From assembly GCA_014526335.1 (NCBI GenBank), contig JACTAT010000042.1, forward strand, positions 1,164,510 to 1,228,509: 64,000 bases of DNA, read 5' to 3'. Both the position numbers and the translations under genes were made by a program. The notes beneath the pieces are model-generated. The model was not told the origin of the DNA and did no database searches. It saw only the letters and a list, made by a program, of their open reading frames with translations. This document shows positions 53,881 through 64,000 of the stretch, in pieces (the stretch's first letter is position 1; each line of letters begins with the position of its first letter). This stretch comes from Chrysaora quinquecirrha (Eukaryota; Cnidaria; Scyphozoa; Semaeostomeae; Pelagiidae).

Positions 53881-55480
53881 AGGTATACTAAACAGTATTA
53901 CTGGCATACCTCCATGGTCATGATGGTATGCCTCTATGGTGCGAATGGTATACTATGATATACTCAACGGTTCTAATGGCATACCTCGAAGGTCCTGACG
54001 GTATACCTGTAAGGTACGAATGGTATACTAAACAGTATTACTGGCATACCTCCATGGTCATGTTGGTAAGCCTCTATGGTGCGCATGGTATACTATGATA
54101 TACTCTACGGTTCTAATGGCACACCTCCAAGGTCCTGACCGTATGCCTGTAAGGTACGAATGGTAAACTAAACAGTATTACTGGCATACCTCCATAGTCA
54201 TGATGGTATGCCTCTATGATGTGCATGGTATACTATCATATATTCAACGGTTCTAATGGCACACCTCCAAGGTCCTGACGGTATCCCTCTAAGGTACAAA
54301 TGGTATACTAAACAGTATTACTGGCAGACCTCCATGGTCACGATGGTATGCCTCTATGATGTGCATGGTATACTATCATATATTCAACGGTTCTATTGGC
54401 ACACCTCCAAGGTCCTTATCGTATGCCTCTAAGGTACAAATGGTATACTAAACAGTATTACTGGCATACCTCCATGGTCACGATGGTATGCCTCCATTGT
54501 GCGCATGGTATACTATGATATACTCATCGGTTCTAATGGCACACCTCCAAGGTCCTGACGGTATGCCTCTAAGGTACTAATGGTATACTAAACAGTATTA
54601 CTCGCACAACTCCAATGTCCTGACGGTATGCCTGTAATGTACGAATGGTATACTAAACAGTATTACTGGCATACCTCCATGGTCATGATGGTATGCCTCT
54701 ATGGTGCGCATGGTATACTATGATATACTCTACGGTTCTAATGGCACACCTCCAAGGTCCTGACCGTATGCCTGTAAGGTACGAATGGTAAACTAAACAG
54801 TATTACTGGCATACCTCCATAGTCACGATGGTATGCCTCTATGATGTGCATGGTATACTATCATATATTCAACGGTTCTAATGGCACACCTCCAAGGTCC
54901 TGACGGTATCCCTCTAAGGTACAAATGGTATACTAAACAGTATTACTGGCAGACCTCCATGGTCACGATGGTATGCCTCTATGATGTGCATGGTATACTA
55001 TCATATATTCAACGGTTCTATTGGCACACCTCCAAGGTCCTGACGGTATGCCTGGAAGGTACGAATGGTATACTAAACACTATTGCTGGCATACCTCCAT
55101 GGTCATGATGGTATGCCTCTATGGTGCGCATGGTATACTATCATATATTCAACGGTTTTAATGGCACACCTCCAAGGTCCTGACAGTATGCCTCTTAGGT
55201 ACGAATGGTATACTAAACAGTATTACTGGCATACCTCCATGGTCATGATGGTATGCCTCTTAGGTACGAATGGTATACCATGATATAATCAACGGTTCTA
55301 ATGGCACACCTCCAAGGTCCTGACGGTATGCCTGTAAGGTACTAATGGTATACTCAACGGTACAAATGGCATACCAGCAGCCTCCTGATAGTATATGTAA
55401 GGTACGGATTGTCTAATCTACGGAAGCACGGACTTTCTAATCCACGGAACTGATGGTATTCCACCAAGGTTCTGCTGGTA
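53881..55480. repeat. 140-bp satellite array
   Basis: GGTATACTAAACAGTATTAC recurs at 53882, 54022, 54162 (variant), 54302, 54442 and 54582, then after a 66-bp step at 54648, 54788, 54928, 55068 (variant) and 55208. The unit is itself a dimer of about 65 and 75 bp halves sharing CATACCTCCAWGGTC and GGTATGCCTCT. The 66-bp step is one half-unit. Reading frames of 65-75 codons inside are repeat artefacts, since 140 is not a multiple of 3. Confidence 0.92.
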
Positions 55481-56886
55481 TCGGTACTGAACATGCTTGG
55501 TATTGAAAATTTACACGGTATTAATAGTATACCTCCAAGGTATGCCTATCTGAGCATGTACGGTAATGATGATATCACCTTACGATACCAAACATCCTTT
55601 ACGGTTATTGCTTTTAGCTTACCCTGCTGTCTCTGCTGTGCTAAGAATTTTTTTCGTTTACCACAATTTATTATCTGATTTTTTGCAATATTGTTAACTG
55701 AAAGAAGGGCCATAAAAAGAGCGGGAGCTTGGGGAATTCTCATGACAGCAATAAAAATACCTACTTTTGAAATGTTATTATGCACAAGTTTTATCATAGT
55801 ATTAACAATTAACACTAATTTTCTTTATAAGAAACCGTCTATAAGAAGCTATACATGCATTTTTTCTAAAAATCAAGAAACTCTTCTATATGGGCTAAGA
55901 AGTAAAAAAAACTAAGAAACTATTTCCGCTTTTAAATTCAGCATTCTATTCTACAGATGTGCTTACGTAAAAGTAATCGCCAAAAAACTGTGGTACAAAG
56001 TCAATTCCGGAAAATGTTCATATTTTGACTGCTAAGAACATGATAAAAGGAGAAATTGTGAGGAACAACATAAAACGGATGATGGAGACACAGAAAATAA
56101 ACAGTTAAATATCCATTAATTGGTTAATATTTCGCCCCTGCTTTCAGGGCTTCATCAGAGCTAAACAAGATTTTTATTATTAACATGAATTATCTCAATT
56201 AACATGATTCTTTACATTAAACGCGTTTTCAAGAAATTTTAGAATTTTCGATTTCTAAGTTAAGAAACTCTGCGAGAAACTTTCACTATACCAATTGTGC
56301 TAAAAGTTAAGAAACCCTACTATATGGCGCAGAGCATAGTTTCTTATAAAAAAAATAATGGTGTATAATAGTGCCAGTCACTAAGATCTCAGAAGTAGAT
56401 GAAATAACGAGATCTCGACCTTTACTGTGAAGCTACCGTGGTTGGGACACGAATCCCGACATAACAGGCAGCTGAAACCACGATTTAGTTAGATTAGACC
56501 ACGACGCCACAGCACCTTCAACGACCTTCAATATTAGAAGAAACCAAAAGAATTTCATCAGACATGACATTAGGATCTTGAAAGCTATAGAGGGAAGACA
56601 CCAGAAGTAGAAACAAAAATCTCGTTAGTGAAAGGTAGGACCTTAAAACTTAACATGTTAATATTTACTGATAAAATGCCAGGTACTAGCATTTCAATCA
56701 ATCATTGAAGGTGGATGAAATCAGTAATTGCAGGTAGCGCTCGCGGGTTGCCGAAAATCACGCATCGATATCTTTGAAAGCACGTCATTGCGATTTAGGG
56801 TGTATGAAAAGGTGAGAAAAGGTGTAGCTCGAAGTGTGTTTAGATGTAGTAGACGGAAGGACCTCTAGATTTCATCTAGAAAAGAT
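55481..56886. other. Stretch without a recognised gene; MITE-like and tRNA-like segments
   Basis: It contains weak satellite remnants to about 55570, a probable TTCTTATAAAAA-type MITE (about 55820-56355, TCTTTATAAGAAACC against GTTTCTTATAAAAAAA) and a tRNA-like segment on the minus strand (56431-56513). No exons were seen. Confidence 0.45.
56431..56513 (-). repeat. tRNA-derived segment (SINE head or tRNA pseudogene)
   Basis: On the minus strand the segment starts GCTGTGG and ends CCACGGTA, which can pair as a 7-bp acceptor stem with two G-U pairs. TGGCGTCGTGGTCTAA resembles a box A and GGGATTCGTGTCCC a box B/T arm. The D and anticodon arms do not fold properly, so it is not an intact tRNA. 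Confidence 0.35.
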
Positions 56887-57123
56887 GATACCGAATCAAA
56901 GTTTTCTAAAAATAAGCATCGTTGCTTACTTGCTGTGCGTTCCTGTAGCATGCATTCAAACGAATGACAGAATTGCAAGAGCTATTACAGAACCATTGAT
57001 GAATACAGGACTGGAAGCAGCGAAGATAAGGGTTCTTAAAACCTGAAATGATGCCAACTGTATCCAAAGATGCTTTCGAATCAATGGCTGCAATGGAGTC
57101 AATACTAAAGCGGAGAAAAGTCT

Positions 57124-57290
57124 TTGAGTTTTACAAAACTTCAAAATTGCGATAAACAGCGGAAACATTTTCGGACACACTTTAATGCTTTTTCATCTGA
57201 CACTCCTCGGAGTATGAACGTCAGAAACAGACAGAAACAATGAACTAAGGCGGAATTTATACCCAGATGCGGCTCGAAATGCACCCATCG
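57124..57290. mobile_element. Arm of the foldback element family
   Basis: ACAAAACTTCAAAATTGCGA and CACTCCTCGGAGTATGAACG match one arm of the element at 42855-43558, including the outermost bases missing from that left arm. Confidence 0.65.
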
Positions 57291-57698
57291 GAAAGAGAAG
57301 ATGGAAGGTATTCCGTAAAAGTAATTTATCTCTCTGTAATGAACCTCCCCTTCGGCTACTGATCATAAACTACTCCTGGGTCCGCGATGCGGCATCATTT
57401 ATTTTTTTGTTGCTTTTAACATTAAAAGCCATTCATCGTGTTAATTCTGTATGTACTTATATGCGGCTTCATATTTCATAGACCTTATTATGACTCTGAT
57501 TCATTTTAAACATCTTTTTCAGCAAATATTGCCTATATAAACAAAACAAAGCAATCTAGTACTCACGAAACAAATGCCAAAAGCTCAAGAGCAGTTGATG
57601 GAAATAAGAATTCTAACTTTGGTTTTGGTTCTTGTAGTCATACATCAGAACCAGTAACAACCCTCCTTTAGATTTTTGCAAACAGGCTGTTGTATACT

Positions 57699-58086
57699 CT
57701 GGAGTACCGAATAATCGTCCCTCCCTCTTGTTAATTTTTGAAAAATTTTCCAACCCCCCCCCCCCCCCGCTCTTATTCTAACCCCCCCGTTATTAGTTGA
57801 ACAAAATTTGGTAAATGAATATTTTAAAATTTGATTAAAATAATTTTTTCTTTGCTATCCTGCGAGTTAACTGAGTACATAATACGTATTTTTTATTGCT
57901 ATAATGCAAGATAGCTTTTGTTTGCTATCGTACGACACCAAATGAACATTGGAGTTTCTGTTATGCTAAAGAAATTAGTTTTGTATTTTCAAACCCTCCC
58001 GTTTATTCCAACCCCCCGTTTATTAAAATTTGACAATATACCCAACCCCTGATTATTCCTACCGCCCCGATTATTCGGTACTTCAG
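57699..58086. mobile_element. MITE with CTGRAGTACCGAATAATCG ends
   Basis: The left end is CTGGAGTACCGAATAATCG and the inverted right end is CTGAAGTACCGAATAATCG. The flanks TATACT and ATTACT share TACT, so a 4-6 bp duplication is possible. The interior has a C homopolymer near 57762-57776 and repeated ACCCCCCGTTTATT-like motifs. It splits the lectin pseudogene. Confidence 0.7.
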
Positions 58087-58624
58087 ATTACTCAGTAACA
58101 ATCAGAAACAGAGCAGGTTGTTGCAGTCATAGGCTTGGTGATTTTGATATCTTGATTGGAAATGAAGCTAAGAATGGCGGCGATGGGAGCAATGCTTGTC
58201 AAGAGAATCAGTCGATGGCGTATATCGTTACGAAGAGTTTTCAATGCCCAAACATGCTAATTGGAAGATACCTTTTCATACGCAGCAAGCTTTACTCCCC
58301 CCTTACTTTATGTGAGGTTGAAGTTTATGGGGTAATATCATGAGGATCTTAAAGTGGAACATTGTTAAGACTATGCGGTTACTGAACGATTGCGACGTCA
58401 ATACCCGGTACATGCTGGAAAATATTCGGACCGAGCGTAGTGAGGCAATCTAGTCTCACCGTCAACCTAGTCTCAACCTAGTCAACCTAGTCCCACCGTA
58501 CTGATGATATCCCTCCACTGTACTGATGATATCCCTCCACTATTCTAAATATCCTCCACTGCACTGCGCACTCCACACTGTCCTGCACATACATTACCCG
58601 GGATGACAAAGCTACAACAAAAGA

Positions 58625-58770
58625 ATCTTTTACACAGCCAAGCACCAAGTTCAAGAGCAGTTGATTCAAACAGGAATTCTACTTCTTCTACTAGCTACTT
58701 CTTCTGCTAGCTACTTCTTGAACTCATGCAGCCACCACATCGGGACCAACAGCAACCCTCCCATTTCTTA
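58625..58770 (+). pseudogene. Short fragment of an FTP lectin exon
   Basis: AAGCACCAAGTTCAAGAGCA and the following GTTGATTCAAACAGGAATTC match the lectin exon near 63580. A 16-bp tandem duplication (CTTCTTCTACTAGCTA type) and frameshifts follow. Too decayed to code. Confidence 0.55.
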
Positions 58771-58989
58771 GAGTTAGACGAGTAGTACTCAGCTGGTTTT
58801 ATATTCTTTATGTAATAACTCGCTGTCTTGTGTTATGTCTGAAACCCGAGAAAAGGAAGTGAGAAACCTTCAAAAGATTTAGAGGACCGTGTGAGATTAT
58901 GTAAAGAGCTCAAAAGCACTTATTCCGTATCAGAAGAATCCGAAAGAATTTCATTTCATCAGCATGAGGATCATAAGAACTAGAAAATG

Positions 58990-60279
58990 TGTAACGAGTC
59001 AGTGTTATCCGATAAGTAAATGTGTTAAGCTGGTCACTTGCGTCATTTTTATGGCGCTAAACATCTGTATGAATTGCCTGTTATTGTTTGTGTAAAATTT
59101 AAATTGTTAAGCTTATATTTGTAACAGAGAGTTGGTCGACAGAAAAGATAGGAATCAGTCGCATCAGATTGCAGTCTATTTTCTATCGAGGCTTAGGCCC
59201 TCGGGCCTTGCCTCAGGCTGTGTTTCTCTCTCTCACTCCATCGAAAGGACCACGCATACGCTACAAATTTGGTGACAGGAGCGGGATAGCGTCGAAGGGA
59301 AGGGGATCGTTTTTGAAAACTACAGTCGTGATTTTTATGGATTTTATGGATTTTTGATGATAACGAAAGCTGAGACAGAGCTGGCTTGGTCATGGTGAGA
59401 AATTTTGTTTTTTGGTTCGTTGCTGGAGCTGTTCTCGCTAATGCTGATCTGTTGGAAATATGACCAAAGTTGAACGCTGAACGTATTTTCTCGAGAATTT
59501 TCTTTTGTTGCTGACCGATTGATTCTCTTATACCGAACACTGAATTTACACATAAACCCGATGTTTGGAACCCAACACATCAACTGGATGCCGCATAGCT
59601 GATGAATATAGATGTTTTTAGTCAGCCGATGGATGGCCGTTTCAGAAGGATCAAGGAGAGTGCCTGCTTGTGTTTTTGATGGAATCGTGTTTTTTGAACT
59701 TTTATTTCCAAGGATGTCCTAGCGGAGAAACCGGGAACTGTCGCTTGCCGATTTTGCCTTCGGGCCTTATATTGCCTTCGGGCCTTATATACGCTAAGCT
59801 CTTTGGACACTTTTTCTTTTATATTTTTGTGGACTAACTATGCGGACATCTCAGTTTAACCTTTGTGTTTATTTCATTCTATAACGGAGGGGAGAGTGTA
59901 ATGTATCTGTGTTTTTAATTACTTTTGTTTTGTATTTTAATATTCATTCATTGATTTGGTTTTTACTTTCGTTTCTGTAAATTGTCGTGATTTCAATGTT
60001 TGCGTGCAGTTCTCGTGTTAGTGTAAGTAACTCCCTTTCCGGGAAATGTGTGTCTTTTGTCTTTATTGTCAATGTGTTGTGTGATGTACCGCTGTGTTGT
60101 CTAACTAGTCAGTGTTATACATTTGTGTGTAATCATATTTTGGTTTAGTTTTTTCTCTTGACTGGAATCGAATCATATCTTACAGTTTTATTAAGTTGCA
60201 GTATTTCTTGGCTTAGGCCTAAGGGCCTAAGCGTGTTCTGTTCTTCCCTTCGCGCTATTCAAAGGACCCACACGCTACA
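58990..60279 (+). mobile_element. TRIM-like LTR retroelement without coding capacity
   Basis: The LTR-like ends are 58990-59265 and 59897-60279, both starting TGTAA and ending CACGCTACA or ATACGCTACA. They are alignable mainly over the last 110 bp or so (GGCTTAGGCC, AAAGGACC). AATG flanks both sides (58986-58989 and 60280-60283), a 4-bp duplication. The sequence TTTGGTGACAGGAGCGGGAT follows the 5' LTR, the same primer-binding site as in the Gypsy element at 29024. A purine tract GGAGGGGAGAG precedes the 3' LTR. The 630-bp interior has no gag or pol. Confidence 0.72.
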
Positions 60280-60531
60280 AATGAATACACCAGAAAGATA
60301 AAATATCCAGTTAACAATAAGAAAGACCTTAAAACTGAAACCGTTGTTTTCCTAAACCAATGAAATTACAGGAACTGTGCTTGAGGGTGTGAATCGCTTC
60401 TGGTTGTCAATCATTGCAGGTGGCTGTCCTGGTACGTCGTTGCGCTGGATAGTGGACCAAAAGCCTGAAGCTCCAAGCGTGCTTTGTTGGAGAAGACGAA
60501 AAGTACCTTTAAATTCCATGAAGAAAAGACG

Positions 60532-63500
60532 ATGCCAAATCAAAGATATCTGAAAATAAGCATTGTTGCTTATCTGCTGTTCGTTCCTGTAGCATGTATT
60601 CAAACGTGTGACCGAATTGCAAGAGCAGTTACAGAACCATTGATGAATAACAGGCTGGAAGCAACCAAGATCAAGGTTCTTATAACTTGGAATGATGCTA
60701 ACTGTATCCAAAGATGCTTTCGAATCAATGGCTGCAATGGAGTCAACACCAAAGAGGAGGAAGAGAAATCTGTCATATGTGAATTATTGTCATTTCAGTT
60801 TGGGAGTCATCAAGGACTGTTGGCACTCACCAATGGATGGAAATTTTATGATTTTAATGTGAGTTTTCATAAAAGCATTCAGAAGCATAAGCAATGACGC
60901 ACTTTTTTTATAAGAATACCTTATTTTTTGCAGAACCTCGATTATTCTTAAGATTTTTCGACTTTGAGCTAAAAAATGGTCTTAAATTATTTCTAATTTT
61001 CAATGTTACCAATGGGCCAGAAGTTCAAGAGAAATACATAAGTAAAAGTCTTTTTCATTCACCATTTTATGATAAGAAAACCTAATCTATAGTTAGAAGT
61101 ACTTTCATTTGTATAAATAGCGCAATACAATTGGTTATAATGTATATAGTACTATTTCTATTCCGTCAATCTCATTGCAATGCTGTGCAATGTGTATTGT
61201 AAAACATATTTACAGCACATGGAGCGCGACAATCACATTTTCTGCCTAGTGAAAATCGCAGTGTCGTAGAGAAATAAGAAAAATAGTTTTCTTGAAGCTT
61301 GAGCCTGGCATTATTCTTAAATAGTTCTTAAATTTCAGCGATTTTGAGCCTCAACATTCTTATATACTGTAATATTCTTATAAAAAAGAGTGTAAGTTTA
61401 AAGCAATACCTCAAAAGGGCCAGACTCTGCACGAAGGGAAACGGTTGACGTGTCGTCAAGAGATTTTGCTTTGCTCGAAAAAGAGTTATTTTAATATTGA
61501 TTCCTTGTAGACGTTTTATAGAGTTAATATGAAAACGTTGGGCAAACAGTGTTGAAGCCACCTAGTTTTGTCCATGGTTCCGAGCACCTGGTTTTGCATC
61601 CCCCCAACCTCGTTTTGCGAATAGCTATTACTAAAACATAGTCAATTGACTATGACTAAAACTAGAAGTAGAGTTTTTGACACGAAATCTCTTCTTATGC
61701 AGCAGATTGCCTAAGAATCGAAGGTCAAGCTTAAGCAAGATTGTTTCGATTCAGAAACTGCCAAAAATGAAATATTAAATCGTAAAAATTTCTCTAGAAA
61801 ATATTCCCAGGAAATTTGCATGTGTAAGAGACCTAGCTACTGCATGTCTGATAAAAAATTCAGAAGAAGCAAGTGGCGATAATGGAAAGAATACAAACGT
61901 AAACAATGAAGTAAATGTCTGGTTTTCCACCTTTAACCCTATTCGGTATGGGCTATTTTTTGCTTTTCAGGTGGACACAGCTATTTAGGGGATGTCTAAT
62001 ACCTTGAAGAGTGTCGTTTTCGCCCCGTTTTCGCCCCCTAGTTATCTCAGCACCTGTTTGTCTGATTGAGATGAAACTTCGTAGACATGTACAAGTACCT
62101 AATTGCAGTTAATTAAGACTATTGTTTATTAATTAGTCACGTGACACGTTGCTTGGCAACTGTTGAAAGTGTGAAATTATCGCAATTTCAGCTAGGCTGC
62201 CGAAAATCAAGCTCAACCACCCTGAAATAGGTAAAAGACACTCAAAATCTTCAAATTTCCACAGAAAGTAAACTTTTACATTCATTTCAGCTATTTTCTG
62301 ACCAATTACTATTTTCAATTAGTAATGATATGCCTGAATGCAAAGGAACAAACTTTTTGCTTACTCAGCATTTTGAAAAAGTCCAATAACTAGCCTTAAT
62401 TTCATCAAAAACGTTTAGAAGTATTAGTTAACAGTGAGTCCTGTATGATTACATCCATTTAATGAAAAAATTTGCTAATTAGGCTAATTAACTTCAATTA
62501 ACAAAATGATCACGTGACAAGTGACAAAATCTGCTGACAATTGCAAAATCATTCACATGATACATCAAACGATAGCTCTCACCAAGAGAAGTCCAACCAT
62601 GCATGTTTTAGTCATATCCGATAAATATTGACAGAGATATAGCCAATTAACGGATCATTCGCTACACTTGCTTCCAAATATGGGCATCTTCTGGTCATGT
62701 GACCAAGTCCGCAATACCAACACCTATACCACAAGTTTCCTTGATAAATTTTAGGAAAAGTCAAGACCCTACTACCCATACTGATGACTCTTTCTAGACG
62801 ATATCTGAGCAAATGTAGCAAATGAGCAAATGAAAACGCCCCCCCCATACCTAATAGGGTTAAAGATGCACTTGTTGATAAGCAACTGGACTTTTGTTTG
62901 CCCTCAAAGCTGCTTAAAATGGTTGACATCTTAGCTCTCAGAATTGCTTGAAAATTGCTTAATATTTCTTAACTAACAACCACTCCATTACAAGACTATT
63001 GGGAGACAGACAGTTAGAAGAAACACGTTCCGTAGCTAATGGCCTTCAACAAACAAAGCAAGTAAAAAAGCAATTACGTAACAACAAGACAGCGCTGCTG
63101 CAGCTTGATTGGGTCCAGTGGGGTCAGAGGTCCGGGGCTCGGGCTGCTAAAGGGGCCCGCAAAAATTGAAATTTTCTTAATACTTCTCCCCTAAGACCCC
63201 AAAAGACCCGGTGCAATTACATTACTCTGCCTATCGATGGCCCTGGTTTTCAGTGAAAAGAGCACTTTACCCTCTGGGCGACAACAACACCTTCTGGGGC
63301 TCCGTAGTGGGGAATGTGCGCACGGTCTCGCAAAGAGGGCATTTTCCGCATTCGCATAGGTTTTTATATATTACCGATCTTTGGTAGTGAGACAGAATCT
63401 ACTCCAAAGCTTGCATTTTTAGTTGCATCATTATACTGTACAGACGTTTCAAACTGCATTGCCTGTTTTGCAAAATCTACCTAAATTTGATTTTCCAACA

Positions 63501-63968
63501 GATGTTTCAGCGATGCAAAATATTGCCTATCAGAAAACAACACAACAGTCCAGTGAAAAAACACCCCTAAAAGCACCAAGTTCAAAGGCAGTTGATGGCA
63601 ATAGGAATTCTCACTACGACTGGGGTTCGTGCAGTCATACGTTAGGAGGAACAATAACAACCCTCCCTTGGTGGCGAGTAGACTTTGGCAAACATGCTGT
63701 TGTATATTCAGTAATCATCACAAACAGAGCAGATTGTTGCAGCGAGAGGCTTGGTAATTTCGATATTTTGGTTGGATGTAAAGCTAACAACGATGGATAT
63801 GGTAACAATGCTTGTAAAAAGAGTCTATCGATGGCAAATATCGTTACGAAGAGTTTTCAATGTCAAAAAGGGCTGAACGGAAGATATCTCTTCATAAGAA
63901 GTAACCTATACGCTCCCCTTTCTTTATGTGAAGTTGAAGTTTATGGAATTTATCATGAAAATTTCTAA
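60532..63968 (+). CDS. Secreted PAN/apple-like plus fucolectin-type (FTP/F5-8C) lectin
   Basis: Exon 1 (60532-60858) encodes MPNQRYLKISIVAYLLFVPV, a signal peptide, then a PAN/apple-like module with cysteines in CDRIARAV, CIQRCFRINGCNGVN and CELLSF. Exon 2 ends at 63968 (TAA) and encodes a fucolectin-tachylectin-4 type domain: NIAYQKTTQQSS, AVDGNRNS, SCSHT, WWRVDFGKHAVVYSVIITNR, DCCSERLGNFDILVG and LSLCEVEVYG. Fucolectin-type domains bind fucose through a His and two Arg residues, and use in self/nonself recognition is known for the family. Exon 1 ends in phase 0 at GTGAGT, which fits an acceptor at 63443 (exon from 63444). The acceptor at about 63501, next to the domain, would need phase 1. 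An additional exon between them is possible. Confidence 0.75.
60899..61392. mobile_element. MITE of the ACACTTTTTTATAAG family, in the lectin intron
   Basis: The left end is CACTTTTTTTATAAGAATAC and the inverted right end is ACACTCTTTTTTATAAGAAT. The interior has ATTCTTA motifs as in the other copies. It begins 40 bp after the exon 1 donor. Confidence 0.6.
61937..62859. mobile_element. piggyBac-type MITE, 923 bp, TTAA target
   Basis: The ends CCCTATTCGGTATGGG and inverted CCCTATTAGGTATGGG match except at one position, and TTAA flanks both sides (61933-61936 and 62860-62863). The CCCT start and TTAA duplication are piggyBac hallmarks. No transposase frame is seen. It lies in the lectin gene intron. 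Confidence 0.82.
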
Positions 63969-64000
63969 GGGTGATATGGATCCCCTGTTGAAACCATGCA

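Larger units (their letters stand above)
56887..58343 (+). pseudogene. PAN-FTP lectin pseudogene, relative of the gene at 60532-63968
   Basis: The first part (56887-57125) matches the signal peptide and PAN-like exon (ISIVAYLLCVPVACIQTNDR) but stops after VLKT where the functional copy reads on. It is then cut by a foldback element arm (57124-57290). The lectin exon follows an acceptor at about 57523 (NIAYINKTKQSSTHETNAKS, SCSHTSEP), has a stop near 57671, and is split by a 388-bp MITE (57699-58086). It then resumes (IRNRAGCCSHRLGDFDILIG, IGRYLFIRSKLYSPLTLCEV) and ends with TGA at 58343. Confidence 0.82.

Noticed and set aside
54881..55283. Open frames such as the 75-codon one in the 140-bp satellite
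   Set aside because: The frame changes from unit to unit because 140 is not a multiple of 3; no conservation of protein.
61620..61665. Palindrome around ACATAGTCAATTGACTATG as a possible operator
   Set aside because: An isolated AT-rich palindrome in an intron with no partner copies or nearby promoter.

Overview
The window is eukaryotic DNA, AT-rich, intron-bearing and very dense in transposable elements. Three things suggest a cnidarian, probably an anthozoan (sea anemone or stony coral): a secreted PAN/apple-like plus fucolectin-type (FTP) lectin gene with decayed tandem copies, the mix of BEL/Pao, Ngaro/PAT-like DIRS, Ty3/Gypsy, PIF/Harbinger and foldback elements, and short degenerate satellites. 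The species is an inference. There is one 500-base assembly gap (48992-49491). All comparisons were made by eye.

Host genes. Two paralogous multi-exon genes of a family I do not recognise face away from each other, about 33 kb apart. One is on the minus strand (4951 down to 425, running off the left edge). The other is on the plus strand and looks complete (37824-47865). They share a 112-codon first exon, a second exon with the same phases, a small coiled-coil exon, exons with V/I-K-K-E motifs and stretches of intron. The plus gene has lysine-rich C-terminal exons and a tandem array of eight 51-nt exon copies separated by 34-nt gaps, which is the most unusual feature of the window. At the right end is a secreted lectin gene (60532-63968) with two decayed relatives upstream (56887-58343 and about 58625-58770).

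Retroelement block, 10.3-36.9 kb. First come two gag-protease-only BEL/Pao copies on the minus strand sharing a middle LTR (10326-16206), then a mosaic third copy on the plus strand (17340-20059). Abutting it is a different BEL/Pao element (20067-36865) with LTRs that look identical and a perfect 5-bp target duplication. Nested in it are a minus-strand Ngaro/PAT-like tyrosine-recombinase retrotransposon (20897-27007), itself carrying a 1.75-kb hairpin satellite where the recombinase catalytic domain should be, and a Ty3/Gypsy element (29024-34673) with a full-length pol reading frame. At both nested insertions BEL coding sequence appears to be missing.

DNA transposons and repeats. Elements with readable ends and target duplications include a MULE-like MITE (1387-2579, 9 bp), a Harbinger derivative (5990-7294, TAA) containing a hAT MITE (6177-6657, 8 bp), a second Harbinger-type MITE (38569-39215), a Harbinger element whose two genes both begin inside its long terminal inverted repeats (50195-51072), a piggyBac-type MITE (61937-62859, TTAA), a hairpin MITE (47989-48184), foldback elements, and a TRIM-like LTR element (58990-60279). 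A 140-bp satellite (51170-55480) is interrupted by a decayed LINE (51485-53880). The remaining stretches hold introns, microsatellites or nothing recognisable.
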